Source of the DNA: Smallanthus sonchifolius
Lineage: Eukaryota > Streptophyta > Magnoliopsida > Asterales > Asteraceae
Length of the DNA stretch: 64,000 nt
Direction: 5' to 3'
Assembly: GCA_023525975.1 (NCBI GenBank)
Contig: CM042030.1
Coordinates: 33,908,350-33,972,349 of the forward strand
Positions 33,221 to 43,730 of this stretch are shown here, in pieces (position 1 is the first letter of the stretch; each line of letters opens with the position of its first letter). A model generated the notes under the pieces. That model saw only the letters and a list, made by a program, of their open reading frames with translations. It was not told where the DNA came from and searched no databases. The position numbers and the translations under genes were made by a program.

Positions 33221-34596
33221 TATCACACCCCAACCGAATGCGGAATACGTCGGGGCGGACGTGTAGACTGTTCAAAAGCACATGATCAAGCTAAAGTTTC
33301 ATATATTAATTACATCAATATTTCATTACATAAATTCAATTAACATCAAAAATCAAATACATCAACATATTCAAACTCTTTGTTCACTAAGTCCAAATCC
33401 TATATGTAGTTTCTTGCATATGATCTCATACACTGGTACCTGAAACATGATAAAAACAGGGTCAACTAAAAATAGTTGGTGAGCATACATAGGTTTTTGA
33501 CACCACAAGTAATATCAAGAGTTTGTGTAGAATTCATATGATACATGGATTAATAAGGCAATTATGGAGAACCACTATTGTGTAAACTGGGCGCACAATC
33601 AAACCTTGTGACTGATAGGCATAACACAACGATTATCCTTAAGTGTTTTCGGCAACAATCACCCTAAACATGTGGGTTGGTCAAACACAATAGATCTATC
33701 ATTGTATACCGTCGGCTTGTATAGAGTTAATGACTGCACTTGCACTATGCATAAAAAGTATGTAAATGTTGTTTGCACAAATAGTGTTCAAGCATAAGGC
33801 ACAAATTGCACAAATGATCATAATGTTTGAATTGTAATAATTGCAAATAGTTTGAATGTAATCATGTTTCACCCCAAAGATGTCAAAGTGAAAAAGGGGC
33901 TATGTAAACTCACCTTGTAATGGGTAGCTTGAATGTCACCCAAGTATGTTGTTTATTGCACCAATGTTCTAGCTAACCACAAGGTTAACCTATGTTTGTT
34001 AGACAATATGTATAAATGATTTGTACAAATGAAATAGGGAATCCTATTGTCCGAGGAAATTGATGTGGGTGTCCTCATTTTAATAATAAAATAATTATTT
34101 GAGTTGCAAATAATATTTTATGTAAATCTTTGATAAATAATCGTATTGTAATAAGTAAACGAATGAATAAGGATTTTGTTTGTTTGTAACAATTATATAA
34201 ATGTATAAAAAAATAATTAGGTTTCTTTTGTTTGTAATAAATACACAAATAAATAAATGAGTAGTTTTCTTTTATTTGTAATCACATAAATTAATAAAAG
34301 GATAAATAAATAAATGAGTAATAAGTAATTAAATAATTTACTACATAAATAATTGAATAAAACATTTCATTTGATTTATGAAAAATAAATGTTAAAAATA
34401 ATGATTTAACTAATTGATAATTAAACCAAAATTTAAAGTATAATAATAATGTTCTAATTAATTAATAATTAAACCATAATTAATTATTAATTAAAAGTAT
34501 AGAATTGTGTTTTAAATGTTCTCATATAATAAAAATGAATTATATAAAAGTTTGTATAAATATTTGCAAGAAAGTGGTGTAGAAATAAATACTGAT
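33221..34596 (-). repeat. A-type LTR fragment, minus orientation
   Basis: TATCACACCCCAACCG at 33221 matches, in reverse, the end of A LTRs (GGTTGGGGTGTGACA) with one changed base. Further A-LTR blocks follow, such as AATAGATCTATCATTG near 33690, then AT-rich DNA. The other end is not intact, and a junction lies near 34596. Confidence 0.7.
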
Positions 34597-34696
34597 GGCT
34601 ACAAAATTCTCTAAGTACAACTACTGTGGACCTCAGAGTTTATTGTAGATCGACAAAATGTTGCGGATAGGCTTATCTGCAGCGGATACTTGCTCT
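34597..34696. other. Short stretch next to inverted D LTR
   Basis: It is unassigned. On the minus strand it would lie just after the D LTR end, so it may be the start of a D internal region, but I see no tRNA-iMet primer site there. Confidence 0.3.
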
Positions 34697-35178
34697 TGTA
34701 GGTCCCTAATTCGGTGCGTGACGAATCTCTAGACTCGCGGTACGACACGGGGATAACGTGCGGAATCCATGATCAACGTGCTCGTGTAACTCAATCAACA
34801 ACAATGGTGTAAATAAACGCTTTGTATTTCCACCACAATATCAGTTTACAATAATTTGTCTCTAATCAGTTCCTCCTGATATCGTGTCTCTCATTCTATT
34901 TCACAGACTCTGTAAACTCCTATATATAGACATCTGATCTGTACCAGGCGAACTTAAGAAGTTCGCCTAAAAGATGCTTAGGCGAACTTATTATGTTCGC
35001 CTCTAATAGGCTAAACGAACTTAATAAGTTCGCTTCTAAAGATGCTTAGGCAAACTTATTAAGTTCGCCTCTCTGTGAACTTATACAAAATTTTATCAAC
35101 AGTTACAAAACATGTCCTAACAGACTCCCTTTAACTGTTGCTAATAATTCTATCAATTACAAGTCAAAGACTCCCCTT
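34697..35178 (-). repeat. Family D LTR, minus orientation, missing its first bases
   Basis: It runs from TGTAGGTCCC at 34697 and matches the reverse of 35838-36370, but lacks about 50 bp at its U3 start. Dyads begin at 34948, 34982, 35015 and 35050, with CTATATATA at 34920-34928 (TATA box on the minus strand), 19 bp from the first. Confidence 0.8.
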
Positions 35179-35837
35179 TACTAGTGGGGTACACGTTGTA
35201 TTTCATACTTAAATGGTACCTTAACACACAAGAAAGTGGGAATGAGATGCTTTAGCTTCAAATCTTATAATATTGACAATTTGAATTTGTGTGTCATATC
35301 CTGATCCTATTTTCTTTGAATGTTTATCGCGTATCATAACATGCAATATGAAAGTCTTGAAAAGATAGAGTGTGAAAATGTTGAAAGATATTGGTTTGAT
35401 TGGTCAAGGCTTGAAAGAATGACATAAGATACCATTTGATATTATATGGATTTTATATCCAAGATGTGTGATTGATATCTCATATATACTGATATGATCT
35501 TCTTACTCGTGATGTTCGACCAAAAAGATGTGATTTTGTATTTTACGTTTTAGTTTGTACAAAGAAAAACCAAAAAGATTTTGTGTTTCTTATGTTTGAA
35601 AAACCAAAAAGATTTTATTTTTCCAGCTTCCATGGAAATCTTAATTGTTGGTTATTCTTGGTTATTCTCCTGTGTAAAAACTGAATATTGCAGATAGAAG
35701 TTGACAAGGGGTCCTTCTCCTAAGTTTTCTTCTAGATAGAAAGAGAATGTGCAGATGAACAAGATGAAGACTACAGTGTGTTTGATGATATATGAAGACT
35801 GATGACAATCTTCTGAAGCTGTTGTCAAGGGGGAGTC
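35179..35837 (+). other. 3' internal part of a plus-strand D element
   Basis: It is non-coding and ends in the lineage polypurine tract (GTTGTCAAGGGGGAGTC, 35821-35837). Near 35235-35300 it resembles the 3' non-coding region of B. Confidence 0.6.
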
Positions 35838-36370
35838 TGTTGGAGCATATTCTGGTGACAACGAGCTTGAAGATATTATGTCTTAGTCTTAGAGTCTTTG
35901 ACTTGTAATTGATAGAACTGTTAGTAACAGTTAAAGGGGAGTCTATTAGGACATGTTTTGTAACTGTTGATATAATTCTGTATAAGTTCACAGAGATGCG
36001 AACTTAATAAGTTCGCCTAAGCATCTTTAGAAGCGAACTTATTAAGTTCGCTTAGCCTATTAGATGCGAACTTAATAAGTTCGCCTAAGCATCTTTTAGG
36101 CGAACTAGTTAAGTTCGCCTGGTATAGATCAGATGTCTATATATAGGAGTTTACAGAGTCTGTGAAATAGAATGAGAGACACGATATCAGGAGGAACTGA
36201 CTAGAGACATAATTATTGTAAACTGATATTGTGGTGGAAATACAAAGTGTTAATTTACACCATTGTTGTTGATTGAGTTACACGAGCACGTTGATCATGG
36301 ATTCTGCACGTTATCACCGTTACGTACCGCGAGTCTAGAGATCCGTCACGCACTGAATTAGGGACCTACA
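35838..36370 (+). repeat. 3' LTR of D, plus orientation
   Basis: The 533-bp LTR starts TGTTGGAGCA and ends GGGACCTACA. The DNA after it is A-type LTR sequence (as at 43315), so D sits in the 5' LTR of A2. Confidence 0.88.
35998..36146 (+). promoter_or_regulatory. D LTR promoter: four palindromes then TATA box
   Basis: Dyads lie at 35998-36016, 36033-36051, 36066-36084 and 36100-36118 (GCGAACTTAATAAGTTCGC or close), spaced 35, 33 and 34 bp. TATATATAG is at 36138-36146, 19 bp after the last. Arms of 9 bp are perfect in the first three. Confidence 0.7.
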
Positions 36371-36784
36371 AATTTGCATGCTAGTTACAAAGGTTTGATT
36401 ATACTTTGGTTACACAATAGTTGCTCCCCATAAATGCCTTATTTTATCATGTTTTGTAAGGATTTGATTTATTCACATCTATATATACTACCTATGTACA
36501 AACCTGTGTATGCTCACCAACTTTTTAGTTGACCTTATTTTATTCATGTTTCAAGTGCTAATGTGTGAGTTGATCAAGATATGATACACTTAAGTTTGGA
36601 CTTAGTTAAATTTAAGCAAAGAGGATTATGTATTTCATTTACATACTTGTTTGAAGTTGGTTATGTTTGATTTGTTTGGAATGAAATTTGGATGATTAAT
36701 ATATTGCAATCTAGTCAACCTTGTGCTCATGAACAGTCTAAATGTCCCGCCCCGACGTATTCCGCCGTCGGTTGGGGTGTGACA
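36371..36784 (+). repeat. 5' LTR remnant of A2
   Basis: It is nearly identical to the A2 3' LTR end (about 43317-43730) and ends GGGTGTGACA. The rest was displaced by the D block. Confidence 0.9.
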
Positions 36785-36787
36785 GAT

Positions 36788-36799
36788 TGGTATCAGAGC
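36788..36799 (+). other. Primer-binding site of A2 (tRNA-iMet)
   Basis: TGGTATCAGAGC lies three bases after the LTR end. Confidence 0.9.
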
Positions 36800-37549
36800 C
36801 TTGGTTATAGATAATTAGGTTATTAGACACTTTTGACCTAGACTATAACCTTAGGACACCTATACAATGCCATACTACTACATGCTATATGATTTCTCCT
36901 TGTGTGAATATTCCTACATACTATCATAAGTAAATACACTACATGATACAATATTTAATAATTTAGGTGTCACACTGCCTAATAATTGTTGTGCTATATT
37001 CATGCTATCTATTTGGTTCATTTAAGTGATATCCTAAGTTTTAACACACACTTATACACACTTAGCTTTGCATGCACCCATGAAATCACTCATATAATCT
37101 CACCACCTCTTGTGATTTGAATCTAAACTATTGAGCCTAATGCCCATTAATAATAAACAAGAAGCACACTTACCCTCCAAGAAGAAGAAGCACACTACAA
37201 TATATAAACCTCACTTTCGGGCCTCAAGGCCAAATCCACAACAATTCTCATCATAACCACGAGCCCAACAATAGTGCTATTAATACATGATGTCTGGAAG
37301 AGTGTGTAGGCCCATGAGGGATTCTGGCTAAGGAAAGATAGGGTACTTAAGTGTGTCTTAGTGACCTACCCCTCTTTCCTGGGAATTCTCCTTAGGGATG
37401 CATTGCTTATAGGTCAAGTGTATTTCTAAAATACTATTGTGAAGACTCGGTGTTATGACTAGTCAAACTCTAAACCTGTGAGAAATCCTATATTTAACAC
37501 TAAATGTTTCATTATCACTAACAACCTTTTCATTGTTTCTCTGCTAGAC
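36800..37549 (+). other. A2 leader, non-coding
   Basis: It is homologous to the A1 leader. No other signal is seen. Confidence 0.5.
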
Positions 37550-38095
37550 ATGGACTCCTACTCTCCTTCCTCCCCGGTATACCGTCCCGGAGTAGAATCT
37601 GATTGGGAAGAAGACATCAGGTCACCCGTGTATCAGTCACTACCACCCCCGGCTGCCAGGCCAAGGTTTGATGTAAGGGCAGATTGGGCTAGGAACACCG
37701 GCCCAAGACTTCGAACACCTAAATCACCCCCACTAAGAGACCCATATCTAATGCCTGACCCGTACCATCCTAACCCTTGGGAAAGGCGTACCATGACACC
37801 CACTAGTGCTATGGGAATTCCAATCGATGGCGTTCACCAATATGTGAGGACCTCATAGTTCGAGAGGCAAAGGATGGGATAAGAGATAATGCACGACTTG
37901 CAAGGACAAAGAATGGATAGCCTAACAAACCAATTAGGGTACCAAAAGGAGTTAATCTCCATCCTTGAAAATGAAATAATGGAGAATCTCACGGAAACAG
38001 CTAGAGCTGAAGCCATATCGGCTACCAGAATGACCATAGCGGTGCTCGTCTTGGTGATTATCTTCCTACTAGTGGGAAGCTACCAGAGACGTTAA
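37550..38095 (+). pseudogene. Family A ORF: Pro-rich, coiled-coil, C-terminal membrane segment
   Basis: An ATG at 37550 starts a 181-codon frame broken only by two stops (37856-37858 and 37886-37888 region). The N-terminus is Ser/Pro/Tyr-rich (MDSYSPSSPVYRPGVESDWE), followed by Pro/Arg-rich sequence to about residue 85. A helical stretch (GQRMDSLTNQLGYQKELIS) could form a coiled coil. The end is a clear hydrophobic helix (MTIAVLVLVIIFLLVG) followed by SYQRR and the stop. That is the layout of a tail-anchored membrane protein (inference). There is no gag, protease or RT. A1 carries a shorter relative at 6671-7069. Known function: none that I recognise. Confidence 0.65.
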
Positions 38096-40498
38096 CATAA
38101 ATTATATTTATGGTCTTTAAATTTTCAGTTTGAGAACCATTTCCCCTATGTTTTGAGTAATGTTTACCATTTCAGCATTTAACAAATTTTATATTTTTTC
38201 AACTCTAAAGTTATTATTCATTGATTTAATACGTTGAATGTGAATTTCATCCATCATATTTTCATCAAGACCCTCCAAGTATCACTTTCTTCATTCAACA
38301 CGATTTAGTACACTACCGGCAATCTCCTTCGTAAACAAATCATCATATTAGATTTAAACAACCTCGTTATTTTCAAACCAAACGTTTATCAAACTTTTAA
38401 AAGAGTATCAGAAATATAAATTTCCCATAAACATTTTCACTTTGCAAGGGAACTTAATACAACTTAATTTATAAAAATATTACCTCAAATTGACAAATAA
38501 GTATGATTTTCCTCATTAAAGTAACTATTTCTAAAACCTGGCTAAATTAATATACAACTACTTGATTTAGCCAATAATTTCTCTTAAAAATATTCTCCTT
38601 ATAATAATTGAAAATTTAAAAAGTTTTTCATATAAACTGTCTATTTATTTAGATTATGTAACTCAATGGTTTCACTACTTTATATATCTACAACCAAGAA
38701 CAATTTACAATTTTCTATTTCCAAACGAAGATAAGTATTTGTAAACACATTTCCCCGAATGTTTTCATAACCCCATCGTTACCTATCACTTGCCGCTTCA
38801 AGAGACGATCCATACCGCGTACACGTTAACCATCCCCATCAACCTCAACGAGATTTAAAGAGCTGGAACCTAACTACCACGTTATACATGAACACCAAAT
38901 GACACGCTTGTCTGCAACACTCGACTACCTATAAAATTCGATAGTTTATTTACTCAGGAGATCCAATAACTTACAAACGAACCTTCACATGAAACATAAA
39001 ACTTAGTTTTTTACAATATGCAAGATAGTAGGTCAATCACACGATACCTGAAACTTGCTATTTTGATACATGATACTAGATTGAACATATCATACACGGT
39101 CACATAATACATGAAACTTAGTTGCAATATATATAATGTTACACCGATCACATAATACACGAAACTTGTTTGCAATATACATTATAGTGGATGGATCATA
39201 TAACACATGAAACTTAGTTGTTTGTAGAATACATAATACCAAATTGTTCACACTATACGATACACATGATGCTACATTACTCATATTATACATGAAAGCT
39301 TATTTGTTTACAAAATACATGATAGTAAGTTGTAAACATCATACATGAAATTCATTTCTTACAATGTATATGATACTAAATTATTTATATTACATGTGAA
39401 AGCTTACTTGTTTACAAAATACATGATACTAAGTTGTTAACATCATACATAAAACTTATTTCTTACCCTATACATGATGCAAAATTGTTCACGTTACACA
39501 TGGAACCTATCTGATTACAAGCTACATGACACTAGATCATATATGAAACTTGGGTGCTACATTATACAAGAAACTAAATTGCCTACAATTGTTGCAATTG
39601 ATTTATTTCATTTTACAAGGTATGGTCATACCCTTTTGTTCACCAAGGTTGAAAACCATAACACATTGAAGCTACTCGGGGTTTGACGTATTCTTGTTCA
39701 AACACGAGGAAGTTGTAACACTTTAAAACAACTTGTTGTTTGACGTATTCTTGTTCAAACATGAGTAAACTATGGAACTTTAAGTTATACTACCTTATTT
39801 CTCTCCAGTTGCTAACTGACCTGCCTATTAGGGACATAGTTACTTATTAGCAACTCATATGTGAAAGCAATATACATGAAATAAGTGAATTTGTGCCCCC
39901 TCTTACCCCGCACACAACGGAAGGATATATACAGACCATGCGATGATTCGAGTAATTACGGGTGCACACGTAATTATAAAAAATCAGCGCATAGAAAACA
40001 TAGCGAATTTTGTCCTGTGTTGTGACCTAAAACCTATCGTGATATGTAACAACGAAATGAATGTGATATGACAAGGGCATGGTGGATACGCCGATGGTAC
40101 TTCCTATATATAAGTGCTCTATCATATTATCAGTAGTAGCGTTGTTTAGGTCACGTGAAGTTTTGACCTAGACCAATGTTTGTGAAATCCCTTATCCACC
40201 GACAACCCCTGAGCATATTAGACTACACCTTAATCAAACCCTGATAGTCAAGTTCCCATAAAAATCCATCCCAAGGTAATGTCTTTCACCTTAGATTTTT
40301 TTTTGATAGATCTCTCCTTAACTCTGTTGAAACTAAGACCCATTGATATCATTCATACTTAACTTGAACTTTACACCTAAATCTTGCTATCCATCATACT
40401 CCTCAAACCGAAAATCAAAACTCAAACTCACTTTTTTTCTGTTTCAGTGGTCTCCACTAGCTAAATTTCAGGACGAAATTCCCTTAACATGGGGATAC
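38096..40498 (+). other. A2 non-coding body
   Basis: It holds AT-rich DNA, a degenerate minisatellite (38990-39560, units around CATACATGAAACTTA), a 57-bp-type repeat pair (39671-39782), the conserved hairpin (39953-39976), a TATA-like TATATATAAG near 40107, and a purine tract (GGGGATAC) at the end. No coding frame is supported. Confidence 0.6.
39953..39976 (+). other. Conserved hairpin in A2
   Basis: It has the same 8-bp arms (TAATTACG / CGTAATTA) and the same 8-base loop as A1 at 14078-14101. Confidence 0.65.
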
Positions 40499-41559
40499 TG
40501 TAACATCCATGATTTTCTAACGTTCATCTTATTATGTAATGAACACCTGAAGTACCGTACTTGTTCAAACTCATCATGTCACATATATATCAGTCTGAAC
40601 CCTTTGAAACCTTGCACCACATAATACAGTTCAAAAATGTTTTATGCAATTCAATTAAACCACACAATAATATTAGTTTAGTTTTATACAAAAACATATA
40701 TTAATATATATATTTATATATATATATATAAATTATATTCAATTAGATTAGGATGAACCTTTTTCATAATTGAAGCTCCAAATTGAACCCCGCCCCCCCC
40801 CCCCCCCCCCACCTTTAAATTTAAACCCCCATTCTTCATCAGTTTGACTTTTTAAAGTCAAATAGCCCAAGAATCATACAAATCAAGACCGTAGGCGACC
40901 CAATCTGTTTGACCTTGGGTTCCCATGCGTAGGTAATCGATCGTATTTCATCCCCAGGCCCAATTTGAGTTCAATTTGATCACATTACGCGCTCGAATTC
41001 AAAAATGAAACGAGCTTGACTCGGCAAAGTCAAACTAGGCTAAATCGGGAAAGAATTCATGAAATTGAAACTCGTTTTTGACAGCAAATCATGCGTAGGC
41101 TAATTACGCATGAATCCAGACCACATCCATGACGCAATTCACGCCCAATTGACCGAATTAACGTGTAATCCGTTCGGACAACTGTCACAGTCAAACCTCT
41201 AATTGAATGCTATAATTATAGTGAAATTGGGTGATGTATTTCACTTACACACCACCGTATAACATATTACAAACTCTCTCCACCCTCATTTGATCCTCAC
41301 TTCAATCATACAACTCAATCGAGCACCCAGATCCTCATTTCTGACCCGCTAGCCGTCGGCCTCCTACACTTGACCATTTCAGGTATAAATCGTGTCATTC
41401 GTTTCGTGTTTAGTTAGAGATTAAAAGCCCTCTGTCAATTTCATACGACAGAGGGCAACAAACCCAATTTTGTTTGGAATCAAGGCTTGTTCATACGGGT
41501 TCAAATTCAGATTTCTAAATCAAATCGTTTAATGTATTTAACATCTATACTTAACCAGC

Positions 41560-41790
41560 GAAACCATCTGGTCTGACTGGCTAAGTCATTGCACCATCGG
41601 ACCAGATGGTGTGGGTTCGAAACCCATAGGTTCCTGTCTTTTTGTGCACGCAGTAAACCAAACCCGGTCCCTCTATTGTATCATGTCAAAATGTTTCGAA
41701 CTGGGTCTAGTACACGGACCAGCCACTTGGTCCACTGGTAACACGCACACCTGTTACAGGCGCCACTCGGGTTCGAGCCGGGTGGCCAGT
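41560..41790 (+). other. Two tRNA-like segments inside A2 LTR
   Basis: TGGCTAAGTC (A-box-like) with GTGGGTTCGAAACCCAT (T-arm) lies at about 41578-41632. TGGTAACACGC with CTCGGGTTCGAGCCGGG lies at about 41737-41783. The T-arms pair well, but anticodon stems do not, so these are not scored as tRNA genes. They may be pol III-type or tRNA-derived inserts. Confidence 0.4.
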
Positions 41791-41947
41791 TTAATTTTTT
41801 AAAATCCGCTTTTAATTCCCCAAAAATTGTATAAAAATTATTTTTATAAACCCAACCTTATTTAGATCAGATTAAAGCAATACTTTACAATTTTTAACAT
41901 AAAACATCTATTTTACAAATTTAATTATTTAAAATCTCTTTTTAATC

Positions 41948-42121
41948 ATTTAAAAAATACATTTCTTAATCAAATTATTAAATTTTAAAACCAAGTATTT
42001 AGTTTCCTAATTTTATAAAAATTATGACAAGATTTTTATAAAAATACATTCTCATAAATCATTTGTTTTTCTATTAAACTATATATGCATATTAGAGTTT
42101 AAAACAAATAAAACTCTTTCT

Positions 42122-42168
<47 letters not shown>

Positions 42169-42481
42169 TAATAACTACATTCCTTATTTTAAAATATATT
42201 ACTTTAATAATAAATAAATAAATTTATTTATTAATTATCTTTTTATATTAACAAATTTATTTAGGGTTTTAATATTTACTAAGATATATATATATATATA
42301 TATATATATTTAAAAAATACATTTCTTAATCAAATTATTAAATTTTAAAACCAAGTATTTAGTTTCCTAATTTTATAAAAATTATGACAAGATTTTTATA
42401 AAAATACATTCTCATAAATCATTTGTTTTTCTATTAAACTATATATGCATATTAGAGTTTAAAACAAATAAAACTCTTTCT

Positions 42482-42518
<37 letters not shown>

Positions 42519-42656
42519 TAATAACTACATTCCTTATTTTAAAACATATTACTTTAATAATAAATAAATAAATTTATTTATTAATTATCTTTTTATATTA
42601 ACAAATTTATTTAGGGTTTTAATATTTACTAAGATATATATATATATATATATATT
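41948..42656 (+). repeat. Recent tandem duplication of about 355 bp bounded by (AT)n
   Basis: Unit 1 starts near 41948 and unit 2 near 42308. The 360-base offset drops to 350 after the internal (AT)n. The units are almost identical by eye apart from AT-tract lengths and a base or two. Each ends in an (AT)n tract. Confidence 0.9.
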
Positions 42657-43730
42657 TATTTATTTACCCTATAGTTTGACACATTATTATAAAATAAATA
42701 AATAAGATAGATTTATTTATTTTTACTTTGAACCCTAAAATAATTTATTTATTTAAATTAATTAGACATAAACACTAAAGACAAATATTATTTTTTTTAT
42801 ATATACTTTGAACTTACAATTTTACATATCAAACTTGTGTTGACTTACATCCTTTCACATAAAATGACACAACCCTTGTACAAATCCATACATATCAAAC
42901 CCGATGAACATTTGATCATGACTTAGACTCCGTTCACATTGTTAATGCAAGTTCATACATTTCATTCTAGGTTAAACTTGTGATTTGAGAATCACTTGTA
43001 CGTCATTTTTTCTCGTGTTATCTACACAACTTATTCAAGTGAGTATTACATAGCCCCTTTACTCTTTTATATTTTTTGGGGTGAAACATGAACTCTATAC
43101 ACACAATTGCTTATTTTCACACAAACTACACAAACACAAATCCTCTTTACATTCATGTATACAAAATTTGAGCTTTATGTTTGAGTGTTAGGTGTGTTAA
43201 CTGTTTATGTGCAATTTATGTGCAATCATTAACTATTCAAGCCGACGGTTAACAATAACAGATCTATTAAGTCTGACAAACCCACCCAGATTGGGGTGAT
43301 TGTTACCGAAAACACAATTTGCATGCTAGTTACAAAGGTTTGATTGTACTTTGGTTACACAATAGTTGCTCCCCATAAATGCCTTATTTTATCATGTTAT
43401 GTAAGGATTTGATTTATTCACATCTATATATACTACCTATGTACAAACCTGTGTATGATCACCAACTTTTTAGTTGACCTTATTTTATTTATGTTTCGGG
43501 TGCTAATGTGTGAGTTGATCAAGATATGCTACACTTAAGTTTAGACTTAGTTAAATTTAAACAAAGAATATTATGTATTTCATTTACATACTTGTTTGAA
43601 GTTGGTTATGTTTGATTTGTTTAGAATGAAATTTGGATGATTAATATATTGCAATCTAGTCAACCTTGTGCTCATGAACAGTCTAAATGTCCTGCCCCGA
43701 CGTATTCCGCTGTCAGTTGGGGTGTGACAG

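Larger units (their letters stand above)
36371..43730 (+). mobile_element. Non-autonomous gypsy derivative A2
   Basis: It has a 5' LTR remnant (36371-36784), primer site, leader, one small ORF (37550-38095), non-coding body, purine tract and 3' LTR (40499-43730). It is the same arrangement as A1, with better preserved coding. It seems to have inserted in LTR G, which continues at 43731. Confidence 0.8.
40499..43730 (+). repeat. 3' LTR of A2
   Basis: It starts TGTAACATCC and ends GGGGTGTGACA. It contains a long C run (about 40793-40811), tRNA-like segments (41560-41790), (AT)n tracts, and a tandem duplication (41948-42656). Confidence 0.88.

Noticed and set aside
35652..35991. Minus-strand open frames over the D polypurine tract and LTR start
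   Set aside because: They cross the element's internal-LTR border and have no recognisable content.
41578..41783. Functional tRNA genes in the A2 LTR
   Set aside because: T-arms are good but anticodon and acceptor stems do not pair, so only tRNA-like segments are recorded.
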